Origin: Chrysopilus asiliformis
Lineage: Eukaryota; Arthropoda; Insecta; Diptera; Rhagionidae
DNA: 64,000 bases
Assembly (NCBI GenBank): GCA_964034945.1
Contig: OZ035962.1
Location: forward strand, 19,304,530-19,368,529
Direction: 5' to 3'
How positions within the stretch are numbered: position 1 is the stretch's first letter; every line of letters begins with the position of its first letter. Positions 45,093-57,179 of the stretch are shown here, piece by piece. The notes below the pieces were generated by a model. It worked only from the letters and a program-made list of their open reading frames with translations. It made no database searches and had not been told where the DNA came from. Both the position numbers and the translations under genes were made by a program.

Positions 45093-47296
45093 GATAACTG
45101 AGTAATAGATTTTTGGTACTCCTAACCTTCTGCTGGTACATATACCAGTTCAATGTTCGTACTTAAGTGTAAAATGTACCTACTTAGGTACCACTAGTTT
45201 AGGTAGGGTATAAGCCGCATTTTCAACACCTTTTTTTTAAAAAAAAATCTTGATTATCGATGGCAGCACTGAAATTGTAACCGTCGATGGTTTCTTAACT
45301 TGATTTCTCTTTTTTTTCTACGTTTTTATGCCAAAAAGCTTTCCCATGACTACTAAAAGCGTTTAACTGAGGAGCTAAGCTTAGAATTCTCAACCAACTA
45401 ATAGCATAGGTTAGATGGAGCGAAAGAGATACAGATATTTATGTTGCCAGAAATATAATTCTTTTCTTACTGCATGCTGTGTGTTAGTTTGATAAAGATG
45501 TATGCATGTAGCAACAAAGCAAAATAAAACACAAATAGTGATGGGAAATAGGAAACATTCTTATATTTATTCATAGATTTTTATACCCTATGTGATGAAA
45601 ATATAAATAAATCGATAAACTATTGTGTATCAATTACATGATCTATTGTGCAGTAAAGAACGGAAGGTTGCAAAGGAAATTCAGTGCCATGGTCTGAATG
45701 ATGAATACGTAAATCTACTGAATACGATAACACGTGAACGGATTTAGCAACAAAAAAAACCGATTTAAATGAAATTTTACCGTTATCTGATCCACTATAT
45801 CAGTCGCCTTATACTGTAAATCAGGCACTAGCATAGTCTATACTGTTATCCAAAATTCCCCTTCCCTCTTACCCCCTCTCCTGTTATCTCATGAACCGCT
45901 GAAAGGATTTAAATCCAGTTTTCACCATTCGACTATCCATTGCGCAAATATTTATATCTTTTTTCCACAGAAAACTATGCCAACCATTACCTCAAATTGC
46001 CACTGTGCCACTATACCACTATTCTATATGCTCATTATCGCAGTGCGCGCCTGCACTAGTAGTTAATTCTATTATCGTTTGAATCTGAGAAGAGGTTTTA
46101 ATTTAGTTTTATCACGATCTCGCAGGCTAATTGTATTTTTCAAAATTCTTTTTGTAATTTTGAAATCCCCCACAACAATATCATATGGGGAATTTTATGA
46201 TTTTCACAACTCTACACTTGCTTATATAAGTTTTGTTTTCCTCTGGATTCCATAATACGAAATTTGTCAGAGTATCTGCTTCGATATCGATATGTTGTCG
46301 TTAAACATGTGCGTGCGATAGTCATTTATATAAGAACGGTGTATTTCCTATCAATTTTATTTTTTGTTTTTCTTCTATTTGGGCAAATAATTCTTACCTC
46401 AATCGTACAAATTATGTTCTTGATCGTAGCTCGATGTAAGGTCAAGCTTATACAAACTATCAAACGTTTTTTTAAAATTTGATTAGAAGATTTTAATAAA
46501 TTTGGTTGTTTGGGGATTTTCATCCCCGAAATTGACCAAATTTTCCTAGACTGACTTTCAAATAGATTTTCGTTACAAAATCTCGTCTCTATTAGACATA
46601 AATTAGGATTTTTTTCATGGTCTGCCATTGAAAGATCATACGGAGACGGTATTTGTCAGAATTTTTCTGATATCTTGGACAAAAATGAAAAAATGCTTGG
46701 AAAAATATGTCTTGAAGTGTATGTTTGCAGTTCAATGGCAGGCCATGACAAAAATCGCAATTTATGTCTAGCCGAGAACTAAAATAAGGACAAATTTGAT
46801 AATAATTTTTCAAAAACTTTCTATCTTGGCAATTTTTTCTATGTGTAATTATGCCATCGCTCTAAAGAAAATTTGAAGAAAAAAAAATCAATTCAAATGC
46901 AATTACACTCTTGTACTGCAAATTATCAGTTCTGGCACATAACATTGTTGCAATCTTCTTTTAATTGCCGATAAAAATAGACTTTATGCTGGTATAAACG
47001 GTTTCCAAGGGGCAAATCATAATATGAATGAAATTCTTTATTAGCATCTGCAATATTGCATTATTCTTATCATGTTTGGCAATAAAATTGATAAAGTTCG
47101 AAGTGCTTAATTAACTTTCCGTTTCTGTGATAATAATTTTACAGCAACCAAATTTGTTAAAAGACGAAAAAAAATTGTGCAATATTCAGATTGTAATTGG
47201 CGTCATTAACTTGATTTAAGTAATACTGACGGTTCATTATGGTCGCTTAAACCAGGCATAAAATGTGATTAATTTAAAGATGGGAATTTTTAATCT
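45093..47296. other. Non-coding DNA with K-like and Q-like fragments
   Basis: 45770-45960 resembles subfamily K ('TACCGTTATCTGATCC', 'CTCCTGTTATCTCATG'). 46046-46066 (GTGCGCGCCTGCACTAGTA) matches one end of the hairpin element at 60049-60195. Nothing else was recognised. Confidence 0.4.
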
Positions 47297-47300
47297 TTAA

Positions 47301-47666
47301 CACCTTGAGCGCCACGTGCCCACCGGTGGTCATTCTTTGAATTATACAGTAGACCGCGTGCTTACGCGCGGGTATTCCTTGGGTGATATTCTGGGACCCA
47401 CATTTTTTAAAATTTATTTTTATTGATTTATTGTAAGTACTACCAATTCCAAGTAAAATAGATTTACATCCTGGGACTAAATTTAATATTTTTCAAAGCT
47501 AAAAGGTTCCCACTGGTGGTCACGATGTCTTGAAATGAAACACGGAGTTTGACCATGGGTGGTCACGTTGTCCCACCATCGACATCCAATAATGACCACC
47601 GGTGGTCACTTGGTCCTCTGTTGGAAAATTAAAATGTTCACCGGTGGGCACGTGGCGGTCAACGTG
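47301..47666. mobile_element. 366-bp piggyBac-like element (TTAA), copy 3
   Basis: Ends CACCTTGAGCGCCACGTGCC and GGCACGTGGCGGTCAACGTG are inverted repeats continuing into CACCGGTG. TTAA flanks both sides (47297-47300 and 47667-47670). The motif CCACCGGTGGTCA recurs several times inside in both orientations. No transposase remains. Confidence 0.85.
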
Positions 47667-47806
47667 TTAATATCTACGTGTGGATCAAGGAGTAAAGTAA
47701 AAAGATGTCCTATGTGTGGATCGAAAGGTAAAGCAAAAGGTAGGTTGGTGGACTGTTGATTGATGTCAGCACCTTACAAATGTTGCAGTCCCATGTATTG
47801 TAATAC

Positions 47807-47988
47807 GAAACTGTAGGTGCTGCAGCAAATATGTAGGCGCTGCAGCGAAATTGTAGGTGCTGCAGAAAAACTGTAGGCGCTGCAGCAAAACTGTAGGTGC
47901 TGCAGTAAAACGGTGGTGCTGCAGCAAAACTGTAGGCGCTTCAGCAAAACTGTAGGTGCTGCAGCGAAACTGTAGGCGCTGCAGCAGA
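47807..47988 (+). repeat. 21-bp minisatellite, about 8.5 units
   Basis: The unit is CTGTAGGTGCTGCAGCAAAA; GGTG and GGCG variants mostly alternate, suggesting a 42-bp higher-order unit. One unit has lost bases (AACGGTGGTGCTGCAG). Each unit contains the palindrome CTGCAG. Confidence 0.9.
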
Positions 47989-48095
47989 GAAGCAAATTGT
48001 TGCCAAAATACATTTGAAGTGGCGTAAAATCTCGCTTGGCGTATAGTGCCAAGAAGATAGAGGGTGTGGAGGTGTGCTGCAATACACGATAAAAA

Positions 48096-48172
48096 ATGAG
48101 GGAAGGTGGGAAAGGGGAAAGTGGGAAGGGGGAGGGGTGGAGGGGGGAAGGGGGAAGGGGGGAAGGTGTTTC
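48096..48172 (+). repeat. G-rich purine tract
   Basis: About 75 bp of GGGAAGG/GGGGAAA runs with many GGG triplets, so it can form a quadruplex or triplex. On the - strand it is a CCCTTCC tract. Confidence 0.8.
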
Positions 48173-48179
48173 ATTCAAA

Positions 48180-49760
48180 GAATCACAAAAAAAAATTTCC
48201 ATTTATTATGGGAAACTAATGTATTTTATGGGCAGCATTTAAACAATATTGTTTGTCAGATAATCGAAACAAAAACTGATGCAAACCGTACAAATCGCAA
48301 TCTGAATATTGAACATATTTTTGATATCATTTCACTAAAAGAATTTGAAAAATTCCAGCTCTGATCGATGGCATATCGATTATGTATTTTTATGTTTTTT
48401 TTGTTGTTTCTACACAAAAAGTGATATTTCTGTACATTGGAACCATGAAAAAAAAGTACTTTCAATTCCCATCCATTTGGATTTGTCTCTACTATGTATA
48501 ATAAAAAGCTTTGCTGTGATTTGATTACAGAGAAAAAAAACACAAAAATAAACACACTCGAAAAAATCGAATTGGTTTCGATTGTATATGAAAAACATGT
48601 TAAACAACATACCAAAAAGACCACGAAGTCACCGACTGAGACTCAGATGTTGTAGGCTTTTTTACCACTCTTATCTGTTTTTTTTTCTTTTAATTTAAGA
48701 AAAAAAATTCAACAAAATGGAAAAGAAAACGATTCTTTCACTTAATCGAGAGATCATCATCCGCTGTTTGTGTGAAAATCATATACCGATTTTTTTTTCT
48801 TATAACCAATACTAACAAAATGTTTCGCTGTATCATACATAAAAATGATGAGAAAAATCGACAACATTTGGCTCACTTGTTGGCTGGTATTTAATTTATT
48901 TATTTAATTTTTTATGGTTGCTTTTTTTTTCTTGTTTCAATACGAGTTTTCGTTGAGTGGACAGAAATTAAAATAAAATTGGAAACAAAACTTGAACTCG
49001 AATATTAACAAAAATTTTCCACTTGGATAAAATCGATAGAAGTTAAAATTTTTGGATAAAATCGATAAAATTCAAAAAAAAACGATAACTAAATTTTTTT
49101 GGATATAATCGATAAAATTCAAAAAAATTGATCTGATAAAATTGCTTTAATGTAACATTCATTATGAATTGTAAGAAATAAAGTGCCAACCAGATGGGAT
49201 TCGTTCTGTTCCGTCATATAAAGTAGAACTGGCGTGACGGCTATGTTAGTTTAAAAAAACGTAAGTGCCCACAATCAACGTGACGAAACTGATAAAAGGC
49301 CTCCCTCTAGCAACACTATTTTAAAACAGACCTGAAATCAACGGTCCTTGTAAGACGACATGGCCAATTGTGAAAATCGGGTAAAAAATGCTTGAACGGT
49401 TCAGGGAATTCCAGATTAGGGGACCAATTCCCTGGAATTCCCTGAATCGTTAAGGGGGGGTAGGGGTTTATTTGGCGAAAGTTTTTCTTAAAGTGTGTAC
49501 TTCCTAAAATTGAAAACCGGATCAAAATTGCTGTAAGGGATCACGAGATAATGGGAGAGGGGGAAATAAACGAGGGGAACATTGGGTTAGCACATAGCCT
49601 TAATCATCACCTTTTTCATAAGAAATCGTAAGACTATCAAAAAAAAAAACTGTCATACTTTTCGTGGAGCGGGGGGAACTCTGCGGTAGTGTGAAGGCAG
49701 TATGAAATCACATATAAAAACTTTGAAAAAAAAAACGCGAGGATGGGGAAAGGGGAAGTC
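48180..49760. other. Non-coding DNA; three ~40-bp direct repeats at 49022-49130
   Basis: Three copies of 'TTTTTGGATAAAATCGATAA' plus 'AATTCAAAAAAA' lie in tandem. A subfamily K-like fragment is at about 49500-49610. No gene was recognised. Confidence 0.45.
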
Positions 49761-49764
49761 CAAA

Positions 49765-50385
49765 AAGGAGAAAAATGAACTGCACCAGGATGTTAGGGAT
49801 GGCAGAAGACTTTGATTTCCACATGTCTGTCCGTCCGCCCGTCCGTCCTTCTGTCTGTCTCTCCGTCCGTCCTTCTGTCTGTCTCTCCGTCCGTCCTTCT
49901 GTCTGTCTCGCCGTCCGTCCTTCTGTCTGTCTCTCCCTCCGTCCTGTCTGTCTCTCCGTCTGTCGTCCGTAAGGAGAAAACCATAACTTTCGATAGGATT
50001 GAGCTACAGACTTGAAATTTTGTATAGTTAGGTACGTTTCTCGTAAATGGTTAGGCTAAGTTCTTGAACGGGCAAAATTGAACTATCCCTTCCTCCCTCC
50101 CTCCCTCCCTCCCTCCCTCCAACCCTCCCTTACTCATACAAGCGAAACAGTTTTTTGAAATTTTCTCGAAAACGGTGAGTCATATTGAGAAATTGAGAAA
50201 GGTAAAACGTGTTTAGAATAAGATTTTACATAACTCATCCATACATCAAAATCCAATCGGACTACTCCTTTCCCCCTCTCCTAGCCAAATGGATTTTTTT
50301 AAATAAACATTTTGTCTGTCATCATATAGAGTATTTGACGATTGGCCCCTGGCAATTGTAGCTTTTCTTATGTTTAATGTTAAAA
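49765..50385 (-). mobile_element. Helentron/DINE-1-like subfamily B repeat (copy B7)
   Basis: Read on +, it starts at AACTGCACCAGGATGTTAGG, has a core of CCGTCCTTCTGTCTGTCT units (49826-49970), then 'CTACAGACTTGAAATTTTG', a CCTCCCTCC run, 'GAAAACGGTGAGTCATATTG', 'CATACATCAAAATCCAATCG', and ends GGCCCCTGGCAATTGTAGC. Nearly full length; the outermost TATA-side terminus is missing. Confidence 0.75.
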
Positions 50386-51590
50386 ATTCAACATAAGATT
50401 TTTGGGTACCGCCTGGCAATTAATATACCTAGGTTTTAACACAAGAATACTCCATTTCCATTTTTAAAAAAAAATTGTATAATTCGCATTTCGTTTTAAC
50501 ATCCAGTAATCTGCTAAATTATGAGCAGTGTGTCATCTGCCGCTAAACTGATGCTGCCTGAAGCTATTTGGCTGCCTGAGTCTTCTTTATCACAATTATT
50601 TTGAAAGCGTTGAAATAATAAATTAAACCAGAAAAATCTGAAAAATAAACAAAATTCAATAAATAGTCTGAGCAAAGTGATACAATATTATTTTTTTTAT
50701 CGCCCAAAATTCTAAATTGCCGCCAGTCAGACAGATTGAACTTATTTCGTATCAGTGAGGTGTTTTTTTCTTTCTTTCTTTTGATTTTTTTCTTTATTTA
50801 ATACCTCAGCTTTTCGAAAGAGATTATAAAAATTCTAAAAATATTCCTACAGTTATTAACTTGAGAGAGAGGAATCTTAAGTTGGCAAAAAAAAAAAAGA
50901 AAATATGTCGAATCAAATAAATTGAATAAAAATGTAGTCTTTTCTCAGGTTTTGTTCACCTGATTGTTATGACAAACAATTAACAGTCGTTAACCAAAAA
51001 ATATCCAATAAATACATATTTTTTTAAAATTTCTTCGAAAGTTTCAGTGTTTCTCATAATCAGCGAAGAAAAACAATTTAAATTTTACGAAATAAAAAAA
51101 AAACCCGAGATAAAAAGTTTTTTCTTCGAACAAACAAACAAACAAATAAAATGATATGGACCACGAGACGAGCGAAATTATTTTATATATTTTTTTTTAT
51201 TTTAGTCTATATTTATGGCATGTCAACTTGTTGGCTACAACAAATTTTTTTTGGGAGCAAATTATAAAAATGTCGCTAATAAGAGGTGGAAGTATTTATT
51301 TTTGTTTAGACTGCTGTTTTCGATTGAACATTATTCCCACTCGTGTGAAACATGCTTTAATCATATTGTTATCATATAATAATAGGCATGAGAATTATTG
51401 CTAATTCATGGCTATTTGCATGGAAAAGTGTAAAAAAATATTTTGATTTTTTGATTAAAAACGTTTCGCAGAAATCATCATCGAAAATAATTCTGTGGCT
51501 CTTAATCAAAGTTTTTTGATAATTGTTATTCATGTTGTGATTCGTTTTACATCACCCTGTATAGTATGAATATTCCAGCTGGGCAATAGT
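50386..51590. other. Non-coding AT-rich DNA
   Basis: Nothing recognised. Confidence 0.4.
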
Positions 51591-51593
51591 ACT

Positions 51594-52330
51594 ATAGTAT
51601 TCCCCGGATAACTGCACATAGGAAAAATCCTGGATTTCTTGTGCAGATACGAGGGTTTGCGTTTATCCGATACTCCAGCAAAAATCGTGCATTTATGCGG
51701 GACTCTTTTTACTGCACGAAATTGTGCACTTATCAGGGTTCCTAATTTCAAAAAATTGTGCATTTCCCATTTAGGATTGTGAGATCAGAGCATAATTGCA
51801 CTGGTTTCTACCATTTCCAGGGGAATATAAAGATACAGACACACGATCAAGAAAATATAACAAAATGAACCATTAAAAATTAAAAGAAAAAAAAGGACTT
51901 GTGCACTTATCCGAGGGAAAATATATGATGGAGAAACTTAATTGAAGACTATTTGAGGCGTTAAAAGCTGGAGTGGACCAAGCCACATAATCGAATTTTT
52001 GAAGCTTTTCCACTTTTGTACTATTATTGACTGTAAATTTTTGGAAAAAAAAAATTTCTGTGGACTTTATTACTCAATGTTGAAATGTTCTTTTGTGCAT
52101 CCAAACATTTTTATCTAAACACTCACTCGCAATAGTGATTCAAACACAAAAAAATTCACGATTTCGACATGTGGGTTGGTCCACTCTAGCTTTTAACGCC
52201 TCATTTTTCGTTCAGTAATAGGCTTTTCTCTTAAGCGGGTTGCAATTCAGCGATAACTATTGTGTGGAATTCTTAAAAATGTGCACGGAGTTCGAATTAC
52301 TGTTGCACTTAAAGGGATTGTGTAGTTAAA
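51594..52330. mobile_element. Pogo/Tigger-type element (copy I2) with a nested MITE
   Basis: Left end AGTATTCCCCGGATAACTGC. The interior matches I1: 'GAAATTGTGCACTTATCAGG', 'TATCCGAGGGAAAATAT', 'GGAGTTCGAATTACTGTTGC'. The right terminus is decayed. It is split by a 248-bp element at 51955-52202. Confidence 0.65.
51955..52202. mobile_element. 248-bp inverted-repeat element nested in I2
   Basis: Ends GAGGCGTTAAAAGCTGGAGT and the near complement ACTCTAGCTTTTAACGCCTC continue into GGACCAA/TTGGTCC. ATTT flanks both sides (51951-51954 and 52203-52206). The interior is T-rich and non-coding. Confidence 0.7.
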
Positions 52331-52449
52331 AATTCCTAAACTCCACACGGTAGGATTTTGTATGTGCGTGTATCGTCCCACAAAGCGGCATTGCACTCAG
52401 CGATGCCAGGTGTGACGATTTATCGTCATTTTGACTTTTTTTTACCCAT

Positions 52450-52595
52450 AGCCCAGTTCACACTAACTATTCCGATTATGATTGAAGCTTCTCGACCAAT
52501 AAGATCAAAGCTTTCAACGATAGGAACATGGAAGCTTTGATCTCATTGGTCAAAGAAGCTCAATCGTAATCGCAATCGCTAGTCTGAATTGAGCT
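52450..52595 (+). mobile_element. Family C MITE, full copy
   Basis: AGCCCAGTTCACACTAACTA at the left, GCTAGTCTGAATTGAGCT at the right, and central 'CCAATAAGATCAAAGC' / 'GCTTTGATCTCATTGG' arms. Confidence 0.75.
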
Positions 52596-52617
52596 TTACT
52601 CCGAATAAACTTTCACA

Positions 52618-52945
52618 TTTAAGATACTTCCGGTTAACGGATTTCCACCAAAAGTTGATAGTAGTGTCCCGTTTCAAGACCAAACATGCCTGTAAAATTT
52701 CATGGCTCTAGGTCTATTAGTTTTTGAGAAATCTTGTACACAGACTGACAGACAGACTAATAGACAGACTGATAGACAGGCTGACAGACGGACTGACGGA
52801 TTGACAAATTGGCGGACTGACGGACAGTAAGATAATGCTCCACTCGACTCTGAAGTTCTCGGGAAATGTTTTTCACGCAAAATTAAGAGGTCGAAATTTC
52901 TCATGAGTACAATACTTTATTATACTACGTATAAGAAAGTAATTG
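52618..52945 (+). mobile_element. Helentron-like subfamily X repeat (copy X3)
   Basis: AGATACTTCCGGTTAACGG, 'AATTTCATGGCTCTAGGTC', a GACTGACAGACAGACT core with GACTGACGGA units, 'AATTAAGAGGTCGAAATTTC' and the terminal 'TTATTATACTACGTATAAG'. Confidence 0.7.
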
Positions 52946-53500
52946 TTGTGTTGTATTTTTCCGTTATAATTTTGCGGTGTTAACAACTGATCTTCCATTA
53001 AATTAAAATACTTTAATAAACTCGATATTTTTATGAGTTTAAAACAGGTTTTTCAATCAAATAAAGTTTGTGAGATTTCGTGTTACAAGTATTGCCAACC
53101 CAGCACAATTTTAGTCATTTTTATTTGTATTTTTTTTTCGGGTAAAAAAACAGAAACATCTTGTAATCAAATATAAAGCGAATTCCAAAAGTTGATTTTC
53201 AAAGTGGCGAATTAAAACCCGAAGCTGACCATACCACGATTAAATTTATTTTTGTGGGTTGCAACATCGCCTATTATCGTTAATTTGCATATTATTACAT
53301 TTTTCGGTAAAATTTCTTTGAAGAATCTTAAAATGTATGCAGGAATTCCAGAAAAAAAGAGATTTTTTTCGCATTTAACTAATACTCACACACTTGTCTC
53401 AGTGTGTGAGTGAGTGATGTGAGTTAAAGGAATTTTTGTAAAACTCATTCACAAAACTTTATAAAGGAAAGTCAAAAAAAATATAAATAAAATAAAATAA
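52946..53500. other. Non-coding AT-rich DNA
   Basis: A short GTGTGTGAGTGAGTG run near 53400. Nothing else was recognised. Confidence 0.4.
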
Positions 53501-53504
53501 AGAC

Positions 53505-53722
53505 CTGGGCACCAATCATGTATTCCGACGCGTCTGTCTTTCGACTTCGACGCAGCTTTTAACTCTTGACTTCGCCATATCTGCAGCTGGAAATTTCGCG
53601 GAATCGTCACTATGAATTGAAACGTGATTCTGACTGTCACTCCAGGAAATTTGAAGCTGCTGATATGGCGAAGTCAAGAGTTAAAAGCTGCGTCGAAGTC
53701 GGAATACATGATTGCTGCCCTG
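53505..53722. repeat. 218-bp inverted repeat with asymmetric arms
   Basis: The left arm holds AATCATGTATTCCGAC, then TTCGACGCAGCTTTTAACTC and TTGACTTCGCCATATC. The right arm is the exact complement of these, except that the left arm carries 16 extra bases (GCGTCTGTCTTTCGAC) after ATTCCGAC. The arms flank a ~60-bp loop. No terminal duplication was found. Confidence 0.75.
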
Positions 53723-53724
53723 TT

Positions 53725-54750
53725 TTCCAGTTTCTCATAATCTCTCCCGATATGTCGTCAGATGAATTTACACATAGACAAAGAATAAGAAAGATCAAAA
53801 ATGATAAATTGAAATGATCAGTTATCAATGAAAAGAAATTAATCGAGTTTAATTTGTTGAGATTTATTTTTTTGTCTCAAAGTTTCGTCAAACAAAAAAC
53901 AATATTTAGTACCAAGTTTTTTTTTTATTCATTTAATCGAATCGTGGCAAAAGGATTTAAAGTTTTAGTAACTGGACTGGCCTGGACTGGACATTGACTT
54001 TTATTCAATTAAAACGAATGAATTTATTAACATTTTTTCTGGTGTTCTTCTCATAATACTTATTAGTGCTAAAGCGACGTGGGGCGTAATTCATTTTAGG
54101 TGATTTATTATTCGCAAATAAATCCCACAAAAAATATATAAATTTTATTGGACAACTAAACGATTTATTTGTTTGGGCCTTTGACCTGTCTAGCGACATT
54201 TTCGGTGATTCTATAGTAATCTATGTCAGCTTTTTTATCATTTTTGCAACCAGCTTTGAAGTCTGAAGGTATTAGGATTTTTTATAATTTAAATTTTGCG
54301 ATTAATGGCCATTTAAGATAATCCAGAGTTCCAGAGCATAAGCTATTAAGAATAAATTTTTTTTTAGATTTTGAAAAATCTTTCATTTTTTTATTGTTAA
54401 AAACTAGGGTTTGGGGAAATTTAGGCGACAGTGTGTCTCAGTATACTTGTTTAAAGATTTGTTCCCGCTAGACGAGCCATTAAGAATTCTTCAGTATCTT
54501 CATAACCAACCAAAAAGTGACCATTTCAGTGAAATAGAATAGGCCGTAACACCTAAATTCACTTATCTACATTGAAGTATGCATATAAGGCCATCTTGCT
54601 CTCTTATTGTGAATCTAGTTAGTCTTTCGATGACTTTTCAAGTGGACCTTTAATGACTTTTCTAATACTGTGATTATTTGCACCAACACAGTGTGAAAAT
54701 ATCGCTTTTTGAAAGTCTTTAAAAAAAACCAATGAAAAACTGTGTCATAA
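53725..54750. other. Non-coding AT-rich DNA
   Basis: Nothing recognised. Confidence 0.4.
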
Positions 54751-55059
54751 ATAAGGTAACGGCACATATTACCGACCTACTAAGGGATTTTTCAACTTTG
54801 ACCGGTTATGTAAAATTATTGATTAGATTTTTTTTAGTCATATGTTGATTTTTAATTAGCTTAAAGGGTTGTTTATCTGAGAAAAATACGTATATAGTTG
54901 TAAAAATAATGTATGATACTAAAAAAAATAAAAACTGTTTCTAATACCAAAGTCAGGTATTACCGACCTAACGATATTTTCTGGCACCTATTACCGATTT
55001 TCAGTGGACGTATTACCGACCTAACCAAAAAAAATGAAATTCACGATATAAATAATATA

Positions 55060-55520
55060 AATAATTCATTTTATTTTGAAAAAACTGTTGAACAGAATTG
55101 AACCACTTCCGTATTTGCGTTTCTGTAATTTTTGATCGGCTGAATGTCAAATTTTGAGCAACTCTTTTCGCTATAGCAGGATGTCTTTGTAATATCCACG
55201 GTACCAGACTTTCCCGTGATTTTCCATTGACAAATTTGTGAGTTATATTTAAATTTTTGGCCAAAAGCGCTGCACTATCCAAAAATTGAGTTTTGTTTAC
55301 TGGATACTCCAATTTTCCAAGTTCTATAACCCAATTTTCTAAAAGGTTTTCCTGTTCAGAGGAGAAAATTGTTTGGGGTCCACTTTTTTTTCCATCTGTA
55401 TATTTGCAGTTTACTTTGTCTTTGGAATTTTATAGTCCTTTGAAAGTCTGTAAATCGTTTTCCCATTTTGTATATCTTCCAGAGCTTTTTGCAAAAAATA
55501 TCCGAAGAATACAACTTTTT
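55060..55520 (-). pseudogene. Pogo-like transposase, N-terminal DNA-binding part only
   Basis: On the - strand the first part reads IQNGKTIYRLSKDYKIPK, a psq-type helix-turn-helix. A frameshift follows. The frame then continues with GKKSGPQTIFSSEQENLLEN and WILQRHPAIAKRVAQNLTFS, the CENP-B-type second HTH of pogo/jerky-like transposases (usual form: W...FlkRhP.is.r). It ends soon after 'WFNSVQQFF'. The whole DDE catalytic domain is missing and the upstream start is cut by the A5 insertion. Such an element could only move if supplied with transposase from elsewhere. Confidence 0.75.
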
Positions 55521-55531
55521 TTTAAATCTTT

Positions 55532-56045
55532 TTTATACCCGTATGGTGAAACCGAAAATTTGCCTTACCGTTTGTAAGATTCCGTCATCACACACAAAAA
55601 TGAATTACACCAGTGTGTTTAAAATGAAAAAAAAAATGAATTTTGCATGTCCGTCCGTCCGTCTGTGGCGCGGATTGCGGGCGCACGAATTGAGCTACAG
55701 ACTTGAAATTTTGCGCAGATCCGTTTTTCGTAAAATGCGAAGCTAAGTTCGTTAATGGGCGAAAATGGACCATTAGGGGGGTACCCCCCATACGAACGAA
55801 AACGTTTTTTGTAAATATCGCAAAAACGGTGCATCTCATCGAAAAAGTCCAAGAACAAAAGTTATTTAGGAGATGATTCTACATAAAACTTCCATACATC
55901 AAAATCCGATTGGAATAAATTTTAAAAAATCTTATTGGAAAGTTTGACTTCAAAGTGGAATTTTGATACAACTGTTCGCCGTTAAATCACCATACGGGTT
56001 TTCAATAATTGCCAGATTTGCAATTATAGCTTTTGTTATGTTTTT
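55532..56045 (-). mobile_element. Helentron/DINE-1-like subfamily A repeat (copy A5), nested
   Basis: Starts TTTTATACCCGTATGGTGAA, core ATGTCCGTCCGTCCGTCTG, 'GAGCTACAGACTTGAAATTT', 'GGGGGGTACCCCCCATACG', and ends CAATTATAGCTTTTGTTATG. It lies inside the pogo-type transposon, so it is younger than that element. A small deletion joins 'ACAACTGTTCG' to 'TCACCATACGGG'. Confidence 0.8.
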
Positions 56046-56789
56046 CATTGACACTTGTTTTTTTGTCTTATGTGTATTCATGATGGGAAAAATAGTTGTA
56101 GAATGACAATTTTCGTGCAAATTCAAGAAAATTTATTAGAAAATTTCTAGAAACATAATGGCATTTCTACATAGTCGGTAATAGGTGTCTCACGAAAATA
56201 ATTTCCGACCTATAGGACGGTAATACAACCATCGTAAAAACTGATGAACATATCACCGACCTAATTGTTTTTCCGGTTTTTCGCGAAAACCCACAAAGTT
56301 TTCACTAATATTATTGTTAAAATTTGTACAAAAGATATTCAAAAAATTAAATTTAGTTACACTATTATTCTAGATCCACTTATTTTCGCTTATTTATCTT
56401 ATGAGTAACACATTGAGCTCTTACCAAAAACCTTAAGGAAAATGCAAAAACGTGTTCAACCACCAACGACTCAAACTTTACAGTCACATTTCGATGTGAC
56501 TTTTCGCGCCTTTTTTTCGCGGTTTTAGTTTTGTTTTTCTGATGCCCTAGAGAATTTGAGAGAATTGAAATTTTGAAATTATGCGTTGAAATTTGGACTT
56601 TTTTCGTTGAAAGAATATGTTTTAGGTCGGTAATAGGTGATAGGTCGGTAATAGGTGCCGTTACCTTAGTTTTTTTTTGCATATATTTGTCATTTGTAAC
56701 TTGAGAAAAGTGGTAGTGCCGAACAGAAAGATAAATTTCATTGTCATATATACAGTGTCTTAAAAATTCGGTTTCGTAAGGATTCTTAA

Positions 56790-56922
56790 ACCCAATTCAT
56801 ACCAACGATTGCGATTACAATTAAACGATTACAATTGCGATTACAATCCTATCGTTGAAAGCTTTGATCACATTGGTCGAGAAGCTTCAATCGTAGTCGC
56901 AATCGTTAGTCTGAATTGGGCT
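56790..56922 (+). mobile_element. Family C MITE, full copy
   Basis: ACCCAATTCATACCAACGAT at the left and CGTTAGTCTGAATTGGGCT at the right. The left arm carries a short duplicated GATTACAATT segment. Confidence 0.75.
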
Positions 56923-57179
56923 TTACGTTGAAAATTTGAAAAGCTTTAATGATTTTCCACAATGCGCTATACAATATTTTCTGTCATAGACCGAGATTTA
57001 TCGTATTTGAAAATGTCCTGCTTCGGACGTCACACCAATTTTGGGCTTTCGGACCCACCCACTCCTCTCTACCACTCGTCACACTCTTCCGGGATTGTTT
57101 TTTGTACTTATATACCTTCAAAGCGCCATCACACTACCGGAGAAATTCTCTTTCTGTCCCATTAAAGTGTGACGGATTT

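Larger units (their letters stand above)
54754..56666 (-). mobile_element. 1.9-kb pogo-type transposon remnant
   Basis: Inverted ends AGGTAACGGCAC and GTGCCGTTACCT are flanked by TA (54752-54753 and 56667-56668). Subterminal copies of 'TATTACCGACCTA' and its complement repeat at both ends (54772-55023 and 56175-56655). It carries the broken transposase at 55060-55520 on the - strand. It also hosts copy A5 of the Helentron-like subfamily A (55532-56045). Confidence 0.75.

Noticed and set aside
48096..48172. Telomere-like or rDNA-like G-rich sequence
   Set aside because: The G runs are irregular GGGAAGG purine sequence, not a telomeric repeat.
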